A stretch of DNA of 48,678 nt from Pseudomonadota bacterium (GTDB taxonomy: Bacteria; Pseudomonadota; Gammaproteobacteria; Steroidobacterales; Steroidobacteraceae): assembly GCA_021785405.1 (NCBI GenBank), contig JAJYFF010000016.1, forward strand, positions 1-48,678, read 5' to 3'. A program made the position numbers and the translations under genes. Under the pieces are notes generated by a model that worked only from the letters and a program-made list of their open reading frames with translations, did not search any database and was not told the DNA's origin. Positions 1 to 10,806 of the stretch are shown one piece after another (positions within the stretch are counted from its first letter, which is position 1; every line of letters starts with the position of its first letter).

Positions 1-156
1 CGCGGCCTGTTGGTGCTCGCGGTCCTCGAGGCCCATCATTCGAGCACCCGTCGGCTCGCCGCCGCGGCGCCGACGCGCCTGTCCGATCTGTTCCTCGCGT
101 GGCGCACCGCCCGGCGCGCCGCCCGGGCGGACCCACGCAACCCGGAGATTCCATGA
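1..156 (+). CDS. C-terminal end of an unrecognised protein (partial)
   Basis: The frame is open from the first base and ends in a TGA that overlaps the ATG of the next gene (ATGA). This is the arrangement of a translationally coupled operon. The visible 51 residues are Ala/Arg-rich, with a short segment containing LSDLFLAWRTARRAAR near the end. I do not recognise a family. The coupling suggests it is co-transcribed with the downstream short-chain dehydrogenase. The frame could be chance in such GC-rich DNA, but the exact ATGA junction argues for a real gene. Confidence 0.5.
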   Translation, partial: RGLLVLAVLEAHHSSTRRLAAAAPTRLSDLFLAWRTARRAARADPRNPEIP

Positions 157-911
157 CGACGACCATCGATCCGAAAACCTACGTCGCGCCGCCCGACCTG
201 CTCGCCGGCCGCGTGATCCTGGTCACCGGCGCGAGCGGTGGGCTGGGCGGTGCGATCGCGGTCGCGTGCGCCCGAGTCGGCGCGAGCGTGATCCTCTCGG
301 GCCGCAACGAGCGCAAGCTCGACGCGATATACGACCGGATCGAAGCCGGCGGCGGTCCGAAGCCCGCGCTGGCGCCGCTCGACCTGGCGAACGCGACCGC
401 CACCGCCTACGACGCGCTCGCCGCGACGATCGAGCGGGAGTACGGCCGGCTCGACGGCCTCGTGCACGCGGCCGCGATCCTCGGCAACCGCACGCCGCTC
501 GAGATGTACGACGTGCCGACCTGGTGTCGGGTGTTGCACGTGAACTTGACCGCGCCGTTCATCCTGACCCAGGTGCTGCTGCCGACGCTGCGCCGATCCG
601 AGGATGCGTCGGTGGTGTTCGCGAGCAGCGGCGTCGTGCAGCGTCCCCGTCCGTTCTGGGGTGCGTACGCGGTCGCGAAGAGCGGCCTGGAGACGGTCCG
701 CGCGATGCTCGCGGAGGAACTCGCCGGGATCACGAACATCCGCGCGAACAGCGTGAACCCCGGGCCGATGCGCACGCCGATGCGTTTCGCCGCCTATCCC
801 GCCGAGGATCCGAACACGCTCCCGACCCCGGATCGGGTGACCGGCGCGTTCCTGTACCTGCTCGGGCGCGACGGCCGCGAGGTCAACGGCCGCTATTTCG
901 ACGCGCAGTAG
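153..911 (+). CDS. yciK: YciK-family short-chain dehydrogenase/reductase
   Basis: A 252-residue classical SDR of the YciK type (NAD(P)-dependent oxidoreductase of unknown physiological substrate). The nucleotide-binding motif TGASGGLG lies near residues 31-38. The catalytic Ser is in FASSGVV and the catalytic pair is in YAVAK (Tyr, Lys), so the active site is complete. The start is the ATG at 153, preceded by GGAG and overlapping the upstream stop codon. An in-frame GTG at 99 lies inside the preceding frame and is less likely. The C-terminal VNGRYFDAQ is typical of the family. The last 29 bp overlap the 3' end of the convergent RluB-like gene. Confidence 0.88.
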   Translation: MTTTIDPKTYVAPPDLLAGRVILVTGASGGLGGAIAVACARVGASVILSGRNERKLDAIYDRIEAGGGPKPALAPLDLANATATAYDALAATIEREYGRLDGLVHAAAILGNRTPLEMYDVPTWCRVLHVNLTAPFILTQVLLPTLRRSEDASVVFASSGVVQRPRPFWGAYAVAKSGLETVRAMLAEELAGITNIRANSVNPGPMRTPMRFAAYPAEDPNTLPTPDRVTGAFLYLLGRDGREVNGRYFDAQ

Positions 912-1824
912 GGGCGATCCGGCCGGCGCTGCCGCGCTTCGCCGGCCCGCGCCGCGCCGTCGGCGCAGGGTCGGCGGGCGGCACCGCGTCGTCCCCGGTC
1001 TGCGCGTCTTCGATCGTCCCGTCCGCGGTTCCCTCGCCCGCGATCGCGGCGAGCAACGCCTCGCGCTCGCCGGCCGTGATCGGCCGCGACCGACCGCGGG
1101 GCAGTTCGCGACCGAGCCGCACCGGCCCGACGCGCACCCGCATCAGGCGGCTGATCACGAAGCCGCGCGCGCCCCACCAATGTCGAACCGACGCGGGGCG
1201 CGTCGCCCGCACCGTCACCGTGAGCCAATGATTCGCGCCTTCGCCGTACTGCGCGGTCGCCGCGAGGATCTCCATCCGCTCGCCCTCGCAGTCGGTCGCC
1301 GCGAGGAACTCGGCGACGCGGACGTCGTCGAGCGGTCCGCGCAAGCGCAGCAGGTAGTCTTGCTCCAGCCGGTGAGCGCCTCGCGACACGCGATGCGCCC
1401 AGGCCCCGTCGTCGGTCAAGATCTCGAGACCCCCGTCGACCGGCGGCAACGGTTGAATCGCGAGCCAGCGTCCGCCGGCGCGCGACAGGCGCAGCTGATC
1501 GGGCGAACGCGACGCCGCCTCCTTGAGATCGAGCGGGTCGCCGGGCGAACGATGGTAGAGCAGCACGCGCGCCGCGCGGTGCGACTCGGCCCGAAAGCGC
1601 ACGGGGCGCCCGTCGAGCGTCACGCGATCGCCCAGCGAGAGGCTCGCGCCGAGTGACGGCACGGCCCCATTGACCTCGAGGCGTCCCTCGCGGATCCAAC
1701 GCTCGATCTCGCGACGCGAACCCGCGCCCGCGGCGGCGAGCACCTTTTGCACCCGCCCGACCGGCGTCACGTCCTTGCGTCGAGGCGCGCGCGGTCGCAT
1801 GCGCTCAACCCCCGTCCGGCGCAT
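883..1824 (-). CDS. RluB-like pseudouridine synthase lacking the catalytic aspartate
   Basis: Last gene of the minus-strand operon, directly after scpB, where rluB usually sits. The N-terminus (about residues 22-75) is a clear S4 RNA-binding domain (GRVQKVLAAAG, GSRREIERWI). The rest aligns with the RsuA/RluB fold: RVLLYH, GGRW, then a stretch ending LTDDG. In active enzymes this stretch reads GRLD-x(9)-TxDG, with Asp as nucleophile. Here QPLP occupies that place and Pro127 takes the Asp position. The later motif usually like GRNREVRR is also degraded (RATRPASVRHWW), while ISRLMRVRVGP is kept. The tail from about residue 260 is low-complexity. It probably binds RNA without making pseudouridine (inference). 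The start is uncertain: ATG 1824 overlaps scpB and ATG 1800 is an alternative. Confidence 0.82.
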   Translation of the reverse strand: MRRTGVERMRPRAPRRKDVTPVGRVQKVLAAAGAGSRREIERWIREGRLEVNGAVPSLGASLSLGDRVTLDGRPVRFRAESHRAARVLLYHRSPGDPLDLKEAASRSPDQLRLSRAGGRWLAIQPLPPVDGGLEILTDDGAWAHRVSRGAHRLEQDYLLRLRGPLDDVRVAEFLAATDCEGERMEILAATAQYGEGANHWLTVTVRATRPASVRHWWGARGFVISRLMRVRVGPVRLGRELPRGRSRPITAGEREALLAAIAGEGTADGTIEDAQTGDDAVPPADPAPTARRGPAKRGSAGRIAPTARRNSGR

Positions 1825-2431
1825 CGGTCGGCGGGGGCGGTGCCTCCGCCGGCGGCGCCTCCGCCGCGTCGGCGCCCGGGAGACTCAACTGCACCCGCAG
1901 GTCCTCGAGTTCCTTCAGCTGCGCGAGCGTCGGCAGGTCGTCGAGTTTCTTCAAGCCGAAGTAATCCAGGAATTCCCGGGTGGTGCCGAGCAGTTCGGGC
2001 TTGCCCGGCACGTCGCGATGACCGACGACGCGGATCCAGTTGCGTTCGAGCAAGGTCTTCACGATGTTCGGATTGACCGCGACGCCGCGGATCTGTTCGA
2101 TCTCGCCCCGGGTGATCGGCTGCCGGTACGCCACCAGCGCGAGCGTCTCGAGCAACGCGCGCGAATACTTCGCGGGCCGTTCGACCCACAGTTTCGAGAC
2201 CGGCTCGGCGAGCGCAGGCCGGATTTGCACGCGAAAACCGCTCGCGACCTCGGTCAGCTCGATCCCGCGATTCGCGTAGTCCGCGCGCAGCACGTCGAGC
2301 GCCGTGCGCAATGCGACCGCATCGACGCCGTCCCGCTCGTCGAACACCGAGGCCAGTTCGTCGAGACCGAGCGGACGTCCCGCCGCGAGCAGCGCCGCCT
2401 CGACGACGTTCTTCACGTAGTCTTCATTCAT
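1805..2431 (-). CDS. scpB: Segregation and condensation protein B
   Basis: ScpB, a kleisin-associated winged-helix protein that acts as a dimer with ScpA and SMC in chromosome condensation and segregation. The 208-residue product shows family sequence throughout: the first winged helix at about 5-80, then SRALLETLALVAYRQPITR and EIEQIRGVAVNPNIVKTLLE, and GTTREFLDYFGLKKLDDLP at about 145-165. The last 40 residues are an Ala/Pro-rich tail. Its ATG overlaps the end of scpA by 8 bp, which indicates coupled translation. The presence of smc and scpA in the same window supports a complete SMC-ScpAB condensin. Confidence 0.95.
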   Translation of the reverse strand: MNEDYVKNVVEAALLAAGRPLGLDELASVFDERDGVDAVALRTALDVLRADYANRGIELTEVASGFRVQIRPALAEPVSKLWVERPAKYSRALLETLALVAYRQPITRGEIEQIRGVAVNPNIVKTLLERNWIRVVGHRDVPGKPELLGTTREFLDYFGLKKLDDLPTLAQLKELEDLRVQLSLPGADAAEAPPAEAPPPPTDAPDGG

Positions 2432-3341
2432 TCTGCATTCCCACGCTATCCCCGTTCGCCGCGCTCGGCGCGCCGATCTCGCCGGCCGCGCGCCCCGCGC
2501 CGCGCCGCACGTGCAGCGGGCCGTAGAGCTCGGGCTGCTGGATCTCGATCAGGCCCTCGCGGAGCAATTCGAGCAACGCGATGAACGTGACCGTGACGCC
2601 GAGACGCCCCTCCTCCGCGCGGAACAACCGCACGAAATCCACGAAATCCCCGGTCTCGAGCGCCGCCAGGACGTCGGTCATCCGTTGCCGTACGGACAGC
2701 GCCTCGCGCTGCACGTGGTGATGCGCGAACATGTCGCTGCGCGCGAGCACCTCCTGGAACGCGACCAGCATCTCCTGCAGCGTGACCTGCGGCGGCAGGC
2801 GCACCACCTTGCGCCCCGGCAGTTCGGCCGCGGCGACCCAGGTGTCCCGCTCCAGCCGCGGGATCCGATCGATCCCTTCGGCGGCGCGCTTGAAGCGCTC
2901 GTACTCCTGCAAGCGCCGCACGAGCTCGGCGCGCGGATCGGTCTCCTCCGCGCCCTCGTCGCCGCGCATGCGCGGCAGCAGCATCCGCGATTTCACTTCC
3001 GCGAGCGTTGCCGCCATCAGCAAGTACTCGCCGGCGAGTTCGAGCTGCAGCACCTGCATCAGTTCGATGTAGCGCATGTACTGGCGCGTGATCTCGGCGA
3101 TCGGAATGTCGAGGATGTCGAGGTTCTGTCGACGGATCAGGTACAGGAGCATGTCGAGCGGCCCCTCGAATGCCTCGAGGAACACTTCGAGCGCCTGCGG
3201 CGGGATGTACAGATCGCGCGGCAACTCCGTGATCGGCTGCCCGTCGACGACCGCGAACGGCATTTCGGCCTGCGCCGGCTGCGGGCGGAGCGCCTGCGCC
3301 GCCTCCTCGCCCGCCGGGTCCGCGTCGCTCGCGCCGGTCAT
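2424..3341 (-). CDS. scpA: Segregation and condensation protein A
   Basis: ScpA is the kleisin subunit that bridges the SMC heads. The 305-residue product starts at the ATG at 3341, which overlaps the trpS stop codon (ATGA). The open frame continues upstream only as out-of-frame trpS sequence. An acidic/Pro N-terminal stretch of about 45 residues precedes the kleisin core (VFLEAFEGPLDMLLYLIR, then NLDILDIPIAEITRQY). The middle has AATLAEVKSRMLLPR and the C-terminal winged helix carries FVDFVRLFRAEEGRLGVTVTF. These are strong ScpA signatures. The neighbours (scpB downstream, trpS upstream) match the arrangement seen in other gammaproteobacteria that use SMC rather than MukBEF. Confidence 0.95.
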   Translation of the reverse strand: MTGASDADPAGEEAAQALRPQPAQAEMPFAVVDGQPITELPRDLYIPPQALEVFLEAFEGPLDMLLYLIRRQNLDILDIPIAEITRQYMRYIELMQVLQLELAGEYLLMAATLAEVKSRMLLPRMRGDEGAEETDPRAELVRRLQEYERFKRAAEGIDRIPRLERDTWVAAAELPGRKVVRLPPQVTLQEMLVAFQEVLARSDMFAHHHVQREALSVRQRMTDVLAALETGDFVDFVRLFRAEEGRLGVTVTFIALLELLREGLIEIQQPELYGPLHVRRGAGRAAGEIGAPSAANGDSVGMQNE

Positions 3342-4552
3342 CGATAGTCCAGCGACATCGCGTGCCGCACGACTTCCATCGTGTCGCGCGCGACGTCGCG
3401 CGCCCGGTCGCAACCCTGCGCGATGATCCCGCGAACGACGTCGGGGTTCTCCTCGAACTCCCGGGCCCGCGCGGCGATCGTCGAGGTCTCCTCGACGATC
3501 TTGTCGATCAACGGCTTCTTGCAGTCGAGACAGCCGATCCCGGCCGAGCGGCAGCCGGCCTGCACCCAGTCGCGCGTCTCGACGCTCGAATAGACCTGAT
3601 GCAGATCCCAGACGGGGCACTTCTGCGGATCGCCCGGATCCGTGCGCCGCACGCGCGCCGGATCGGTCTGCATCGTCTTGAGCTTGCGCACCACCGAATC
3701 GCTGTCCTCGCGCAGACCGATCGTGTTGCCGTAGGACTTCGACATCTTGCGCCCGTCGAGACCGGGCACCTTCGGCGTCGCGGTCAACAGCACTTCCGGC
3801 TCGGGCAGCACCGCGATGCCGGCGCCCTCGAGGTAGCCGAGCAAGCGATCGCGGTCCGCGACCGTGAGCCGTGCGTTCGACTCGACCAGGGCGCGTGCCT
3901 TGCCGAGCGCCTCGGCATCGCCCTTCTCCTGGAATTCCTTGCGCAAGGTCCGGTACAGCGCGGCGTTGCGCGCACCGAGACTCTTGATCGCCTTGTCGAC
4001 CTTCGCCTCGAACTCGGCCTCGCGGCCGTAGATGTGGTTGAACCGCCGCGCGATCTCGCGGGTGATCTCCACGTGCGCGACCTGGTCTTCGCCGACCGGG
4101 ACGTACTCGGGCCGATACAGCAGGATGTCGGCCGACTGCAGCAGCGGATAGCCGAGGAATCCGTACGTGGCGAGGTCGCGGTCCTGGAGCTGCGCCTGCT
4201 GGTCCTTGTACGACGGCACCCGCTCGAGCCAGCCGAGCGGCGTGATCATCGACAGCAGCAGGTGCAGTTCCGCGTGCTCGGGCACCTTCGACTGCACGAA
4301 CAGCGTCGCGACGCCCGGGTTCAATCCCGCGGCCAGCCAGTCGATCGCCATCGTCCACACGTGTTCCTCGACGCGCGAGGTATCCTCGTAACCGGTGGTG
4401 AGCGCGTGCCAGTCGGCGATGAAGAAATAGCACTCGTACTGGTACTGCAGGTCGATCCAGTTCTTCAGCGCACCGTGATAGTTCCCGAGGTGCAGTTGGC
4501 CGGTCGGACGCATGCCGGACAGCACCCGGCGATTCGGCGGCGCGACGCTCAT
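3338..4552 (-). CDS. trpS: Tryptophanyl-tRNA synthetase with a cysteine cluster
   Basis: Class I aminoacyl-tRNA synthetase that charges tRNA-Trp, 404 residues. The start ATG at 4552 overlaps the M50 protease stop (ATGA). The HIGH-type motif is PTGQLHLGNYHG (16-27) and KMSKS lies at 269-273 within GRKMSKSYGNTI. This is the long form with an insertion at about 210-260. Cysteines at 312, 334, 341 and 344 form C-x21-C-x6-C-x2-C, close to the C-x22-C-x6-C-x2-C set that binds a [4Fe-4S] cluster near the anticodon-binding region in Thermotoga maritima TrpRS. The cluster is inferred from the spacing. The rest of the protein is ordinary for the family. Confidence 0.95.
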   Translation of the reverse strand: MSVAPPNRRVLSGMRPTGQLHLGNYHGALKNWIDLQYQYECYFFIADWHALTTGYEDTSRVEEHVWTMAIDWLAAGLNPGVATLFVQSKVPEHAELHLLLSMITPLGWLERVPSYKDQQAQLQDRDLATYGFLGYPLLQSADILLYRPEYVPVGEDQVAHVEITREIARRFNHIYGREAEFEAKVDKAIKSLGARNAALYRTLRKEFQEKGDAEALGKARALVESNARLTVADRDRLLGYLEGAGIAVLPEPEVLLTATPKVPGLDGRKMSKSYGNTIGLREDSDSVVRKLKTMQTDPARVRRTDPGDPQKCPVWDLHQVYSSVETRDWVQAGCRSAGIGCLDCKKPLIDKIVEETSTIAARAREFEENPDVVRGIIAQGCDRARDVARDTMEVVRHAMSLDYR

Positions 4553-5208
4553 GCGGAACTCCCGATCAAGGCCCCGATCAGATGGCCGATCAACCGATAG
4601 GCCGGATCGAAGATCCAGCCGAACACGCCGACCGCGGTGAGCCCGAGCACGATCAGCAGACCGAACGGTTCGAGCTTCTCCACGGCCGCCGCCGCCCGCG
4701 GGGGCAGGATCCCGACCAGCACCCGACCGCCGTCGAGCGGCGGGATCGGGAACAAGTTGAACAACGCGAGGACCACGTTGATCACGATCCCCGCCTGCGC
4801 CATCAACGCGAGCCAGCCGACGACGGTGAGCGATCCATCGAGTCGCGCGACCCCGGCGAGCACCGCGCACCACGCGGCCGCCATTGCGAGGTTCGCCGCC
4901 GGTCCGGCGAGCGCGACCCAGATCATCGAGCGGCGCGGATCGCGCAACGCGCGGGGCGAGATCGGCACGGGCTTCGCCCACCCGAACAACGGGCCGCCCA
5001 GTGCGAGCAGCAGCGCCGGCACCAGCACCGTGCCGACCGGATCGATGTGCCGCAAGGGATTCAGGCTCAACCGTCCGAGCATCTCCGCGGTGCGATCACC
5101 GAAATGGCGCGCGACCCAGCCGTGTGCGACCTCGTGCAAGGTGATCGCGAACAGCACCGGAATCGCCCACACCGAAACCTTGGTTAGAAATACTGATAAA
5201 TTAATCAC
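4549..5208 (-). CDS. Site-2-protease-like M50 zinc metalloprotease
   Basis: A 219-residue polytopic membrane protein of the short M50 group (YwhC/SREBP-S2P-like), with no PDZ domain. The zinc motif HEVAH is at 25-29 inside the first hydrophobic helix. The third zinc ligand is the Asp of NLFPIPPLDGG near residue 159. AGPAANLAMA at about 101-110 is also typical. The start is a GTG at 5208 in an unusually AT-rich patch. It heads the operon with trpS, scpA, scpB and the rluB-like gene; each junction up to scpB is an overlap. Its substrate cannot be inferred from the sequence. A close relative of this gene often sits beside trpS and scpAB in related bacteria (general knowledge). Confidence 0.9.
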   Translation of the reverse strand: MINLSVFLTKVSVWAIPVLFAITLHEVAHGWVARHFGDRTAEMLGRLSLNPLRHIDPVGTVLVPALLLALGGPLFGWAKPVPISPRALRDPRRSMIWVALAGPAANLAMAAAWCAVLAGVARLDGSLTVVGWLALMAQAGIVINVVLALFNLFPIPPLDGGRVLVGILPPRAAAAVEKLEPFGLLIVLGLTAVGVFGWIFDPAYRLIGHLIGALIGSSA

Positions 5209-5262
5209 TTATAACTTTTTTCAAGAATTAATCTAAAGATTTTGGCCGCGATTCGAGCGCGC

Positions 5263-5268
5263 ATTATA
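5263..5268 (-). promoter_or_regulatory. -10 box for the M50-trpS-scpAB operon
   Basis: Read on the minus strand this is a perfect TATAAT followed at once by GCGCGC, a GC-rich discriminator. It overlaps the yciO stop codon and lies about 55 bp before the GTG start of the protease gene. I find no good -35 element at 16-18 bp. The 50-nt leader is strikingly AT-rich. The GC-rich discriminator is a feature of promoters under stringent (ppGpp/DksA) control; that link is inference. Confidence 0.5.
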
Positions 5269-5899
5269 CGGGCGGCGGCCCGACAAATGGGCTCACGTCG
5301 CCCCGACCCTTGCGCACGACCACCGGATGGTCGGCCGACAGGTCGATCACCGAGGTCGGCACCAAGCCGCAATGGCCGCCGTCGAGCACCAGATCGACGC
5401 GGTTGCCGAGGACCTGGTGGATCTCCGCCGCATCGGTGCGCGGCGCATCCTCGCCGGGCAACCACAGGGTCGAACTCATGATCGGCTCGCCGAGTTCGGC
5501 GAGCAGCAGCGCGGTCACCGGATGGTCGGGGACGCGCAGGCCGATCGTGCCGCGGCGCTCGTGCTTGAGCCGGCGCGGCGTCTCCTTCGAGGCTCGCAGG
5601 ATGAAGGTGTAGGCTCCCGGCGTGTACGCGCGCAGCAAGCGGTACTGCCAGTTCTCCAGCAACGCATACTTGCCGACGTCGGCGAGATCGCGGCACACCA
5701 GCGTGAAGTGATGGTGCCGATCGACGTTGCGGATCGCGCTGATGCGCGCGAGCGCGCCTTTGTCGCCGATGTGGCAACCGAGCGCGTAGCACGAATCCGT
5801 CGGGTAGACGATCACTCCGCCGCCGCGCAGGCACTCGACCGCCTGTCGGATATAGCGGCGCTGCGGCGAGACGGGATGCAGTTGCAGGTAAATGCTCAT
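5264..5899 (-). CDS. yciO: YciO-type Sua5/YrdC family protein
   Basis: A 211-residue YrdC-domain protein of the YciO subgroup. The family includes threonylcarbamoyl-AMP synthases (TsaC/Sua5) of the tRNA t6A pathway; the role of YciO itself is less certain. Visible family blocks are GGGVIVYPTDSCYALGC (about 27-43), HHHFTLVCRDL, PGAYTFILRASKETPRRL and TIGLRVPDHP. I chose the ATG at 5899 (MSIYLQLHPVSPQRR), the usual family N-terminus. The open frame extends 33 bp further into the divergent promoter region. It is divergent from yciB and lies upstream of the M50-trpS operon, to which it may contribute read-through. Confidence 0.88.
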   Translation of the reverse strand: MSIYLQLHPVSPQRRYIRQAVECLRGGGVIVYPTDSCYALGCHIGDKGALARISAIRNVDRHHHFTLVCRDLADVGKYALLENWQYRLLRAYTPGAYTFILRASKETPRRLKHERRGTIGLRVPDHPVTALLLAELGEPIMSSTLWLPGEDAPRTDAAEIHQVLGNRVDLVLDGGHCGLVPTSVIDLSADHPVVVRKGRGDVSPFVGPPPV

Positions 5900-5910
5900 G
5901 GTGAAGACGG

Positions 5911-5916
5911 TATAAT
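5911..5916 (+). promoter_or_regulatory. -10 box of yciB, spaced for a leaderless transcript
   Basis: A perfect TATAAT ends exactly 6 nt before the yciB ATG (5923), and no Shine-Dalgarno lies between them. With the usual 6-8 nt from -10 to the transcription start, the mRNA would begin at or next to the A of ATG. No convincing -35 is present at 16-18 bp. See the finding on leaderless spacing. Confidence 0.5.
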
Positions 5917-5922
5917 AGCCGG

Positions 5923-6477
5923 ATGAACACACTGCTCGAGTGGCTTCCGCTCGCGATATTTTTCGCGGTGTTCAAGGCCTTCGGGATCTATCCGGCCACC
6001 GCGGCGCTGATGGTCGCGTGCGTCGTGCTGCTGCTCGCGCACCGGTGGCGCACGGGCAAGGTGAAGCCGATGCACGCGTTCACCGCGGCGACGGCGCTGG
6101 TGCTCGGCGCCGCGACCCTCGCGTTCCACGACGAGCGCTTCATCGAGTGGAAGCCGACGGTGTTGCTCGGGATCGCCGCGATCGCGTTCCTCGCGAGCGC
6201 GCGGTTCGCGCGGGAACCGCTCGCGCGCCGGCTGCTGCAGAGCGCGTTCACCGAGGAACTGAGCGTCGAGCCCCACGTCTGGCGCCGGATCAACGGACTC
6301 TGGGTCGCCTGGTTCGCGCTGCTCGCGGCCGCGAACCTCTACGTCGCCGGGCATTACCCCGATGCGGTCTGGGTGAATTTCAAGGTCTTCGGCCTGTCGA
6401 TCGCGATGTTCCTGTTCCTGATCCCGCAAGTGCTCTGGCTCGCCTCGCGGGCGAAGCCCGCGGCGGACGCCGGATGA
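5923..6477 (+). CDS. yciB: Inner membrane protein YciB (septation protein A family)
   Basis: A 184-residue polytopic inner-membrane protein of the YciB/IspA family, linked in enterics to cell-envelope integrity and the division machinery. Hydrophobic segments are visible at about 7-40, 48-65, 76-92, 122-142 and 152-172. Family signatures include WLPLAIFFAVFKAFGIYPAT near the N-terminus, WKPTVL, and WVNFKVFGL near the C-terminus. The gene overlaps the downstream BolA-family gene by ATGA. It appears to be read from a -10 box lying immediately before the ATG. Confidence 0.92.
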   Translation: MNTLLEWLPLAIFFAVFKAFGIYPATAALMVACVVLLLAHRWRTGKVKPMHAFTAATALVLGAATLAFHDERFIEWKPTVLLGIAAIAFLASARFAREPLARRLLQSAFTEELSVEPHVWRRINGLWVAWFALLAAANLYVAGHYPDAVWVNFKVFGLSIAMFLFLIPQVLWLASRAKPAADAG

Positions 6478-6743
6478 GCCCCGCCGATCGTACGCAGCGG
6501 CTGCGGGAACGGCTCACCGCCGCGTTCGCGCCCCGCGAGCTCACGATCGTCGACGAGAGCCACCTGCACGTCGGACACGCGGGCGCGGCCGGCGGCGGGG
6601 GTCACTTCCGGATCCGGATCGTCGCCGATGCGTTCGCCGGCCTCCCGCCGGTCGCTCGGCACCGGCGAGTCTACGAGGCGCTCGGCGACCTGATGACGAG
6701 CGAGGTCCACGCCCTCAGCATCGACGCGCGCGCGAGCGACTGA
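6474..6743 (+). CDS. BolA family protein
   Basis: An 89-residue BolA/IbaG-type protein. These act with monothiol glutaredoxins in iron-sulfur cluster trafficking, and BolA itself also affects morphology. The class II KH-like fold is recognisable from HLHVGHAGAAGGGGHFRIRI (about 30-49), with His residues typical of cluster-liganding positions, and from the helix RVYEALGDLM followed by VHALSIDA. The ATG overlaps the yciB stop codon, so the two are co-translated. The yciB-bolA pairing recurs in several proteobacterial lineages. Confidence 0.9.
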   Translation: MSPADRTQRLRERLTAAFAPRELTIVDESHLHVGHAGAAGGGGHFRIRIVADAFAGLPPVARHRRVYEALGDLMTSEVHALSIDARASD

Positions 6744-6791
6744 GCAATCGACGCCGGGCCGCCCGCCGATGGGCCGTCCGAACGCACTTTT

Positions 6792-6821
6792 TTGGCGCGA
6801 GGGGGCCGCACAGGCTACACT
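6792..6821 (+). promoter_or_regulatory. Sigma-70-type promoter for the PPIase lipoprotein gene
   Basis: TTGGCG at 6792-6797 and TACACT at 6816-6821 are separated by 18 bp. Transcription would start near 6828, giving a leader of about 90 nt before the ATG at 6919. The elements lie in the 175-bp gap after the BolA gene, so the PPIase gene probably has its own promoter. Visual match only. Confidence 0.5.
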
Positions 6822-6918
6822 TCCCCGCTCTTGGCGCCGGGACCGGATCCGCTCGGGGACCCCCGGGCGGCCGTTCGAGACGCCTTTCGCCTCCACCACA
6901 CTGCACCTGAGGGATTCC

Positions 6919-7773
6919 ATGCAGCACATTCATTCGACGCTACGGAGCCGGCTCTGCGCCGCGGCCGTGCTCGTATTGTCGCTCTCCTCGCTCGCGGCCT
7001 GCGCGAAGAAGCCGGAGACGGCTCCTGCCGCGTCCACGACGCCTGCGAACGCGGTCGCGACCGTGAACGGGACGCCCATCTCCCGCGATGCCTACGAGTT
7101 CTACGTGAAGACGGTCACCGGCGGCAAGGAGCCGGCCCAGCTCACGGCCGATCAGCGCGGCCAGTTGCTCGACGCGATGATCGGGATGGAGCTGATGGCG
7201 CAACAGGCGGACAAGGACGGGTTGCAGAAGGACCCGCAGACCTCGGCCGCGATCGCGGTCGACAACATGCACATCCTCGCCGACGCCGAATCGCAGCACT
7301 ACCTGAAGGACAAGGAGCCGACCGATCAGGAATTGCAGGCCGAGTACTCGGGCGCGGTCGCGAAGATGGACAAGGTCGAGTATCACGCGCGGCACATCCT
7401 CGTCGCGAACAAGGATCTGGCGGTCGCGCTGATCAAGCGCTTGAAGGCCGGCGCGAAATTCTCGCAGCTCGCGCGCCAGAATTCGATCGACGCGTCCAAG
7501 ACGAACGGTGGCGACCTCGGCTGGTTCCAGGCCTCGCGGATGGTCAAGCCGTTCGCCGACGCCGTGCGTTCGCTGAAGCCCGGTGAGATCACGCCGCAAC
7601 CCGTCCAGACGCAATTCGGCTGGCATATCATCCAGCTGATCGCGACCCGGCCGGTCACCCCGCCGCCGTTCGACGAGGTCAAGCAGCAGGTCGCGAACCG
7701 CGTGCTGCAGAAGAAGCTGCAGGCGTACGTCCAGCAACTCGAGAAAACCGCGACGATCCAGAAGAGCCTCTGA
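6919..7773 (+). CDS. Parvulin-type peptidyl-prolyl isomerase lipoprotein
   Basis: A 284-residue PpiC-domain foldase probably anchored at the periplasmic face of the envelope. The N-terminus is a lipoprotein signal with lipobox LAAC (Cys28). Ala at +2 would favour outer-membrane sorting by the enteric rule. A SurA/PrsA-like helical region follows (about 45-150). The parvulin domain lies at about 155-250: EYHARHILV, then GGDLGWFQ and TQFGWHIIQL. The ATG at 6919 follows CTGAGGGA and gives the correct signal sequence; an upstream in-frame extension to 6769 would bury it. Likely role: assisting folding of secreted or outer-membrane proteins. It converges on ligA. Confidence 0.92.
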   Translation: MQHIHSTLRSRLCAAAVLVLSLSSLAACAKKPETAPAASTTPANAVATVNGTPISRDAYEFYVKTVTGGKEPAQLTADQRGQLLDAMIGMELMAQQADKDGLQKDPQTSAAIAVDNMHILADAESQHYLKDKEPTDQELQAEYSGAVAKMDKVEYHARHILVANKDLAVALIKRLKAGAKFSQLARQNSIDASKTNGGDLGWFQASRMVKPFADAVRSLKPGEITPQPVQTQFGWHIIQLIATRPVTPPPFDEVKQQVANRVLQKKLQAYVQQLEKTATIQKSL

Positions 7774-7788
7774 TCGTCGCCGCGAGCG

Positions 7789-7813
7789 CCGGCGCGGCGG
7801 GTCGCCGCGCCGG
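7789..7813. terminator. Perfect 11-bp hairpin between convergent genes
   Basis: CCGGCGCGGCG at 7789-7799 and its exact reverse complement at 7803-7813 flank a 3-nt loop. The structure sits between the PPIase stop (7773) and the ligA stop (7850). No T-run follows on either strand, so it is not a textbook intrinsic terminator, but it could terminate or stabilise the 3' ends of both transcripts. Confidence 0.45.
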
Positions 7814-7849
7814 TGCACGCCGTTTCGATTCGCGACTCGAGCGACTCGA

Positions 7850-10796
<2,947 letters not shown>

Positions 10797-10806
10797 GGGC
10801 GCCTTC

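Noticed and set aside
4553-4981. An N-terminal extension of trpS to 4981, and similarly of scpA to 4433
   Set aside because: The extra residues are out-of-frame translations of the upstream genes; the chosen ATGs give canonical N-termini with ATGA overlaps.
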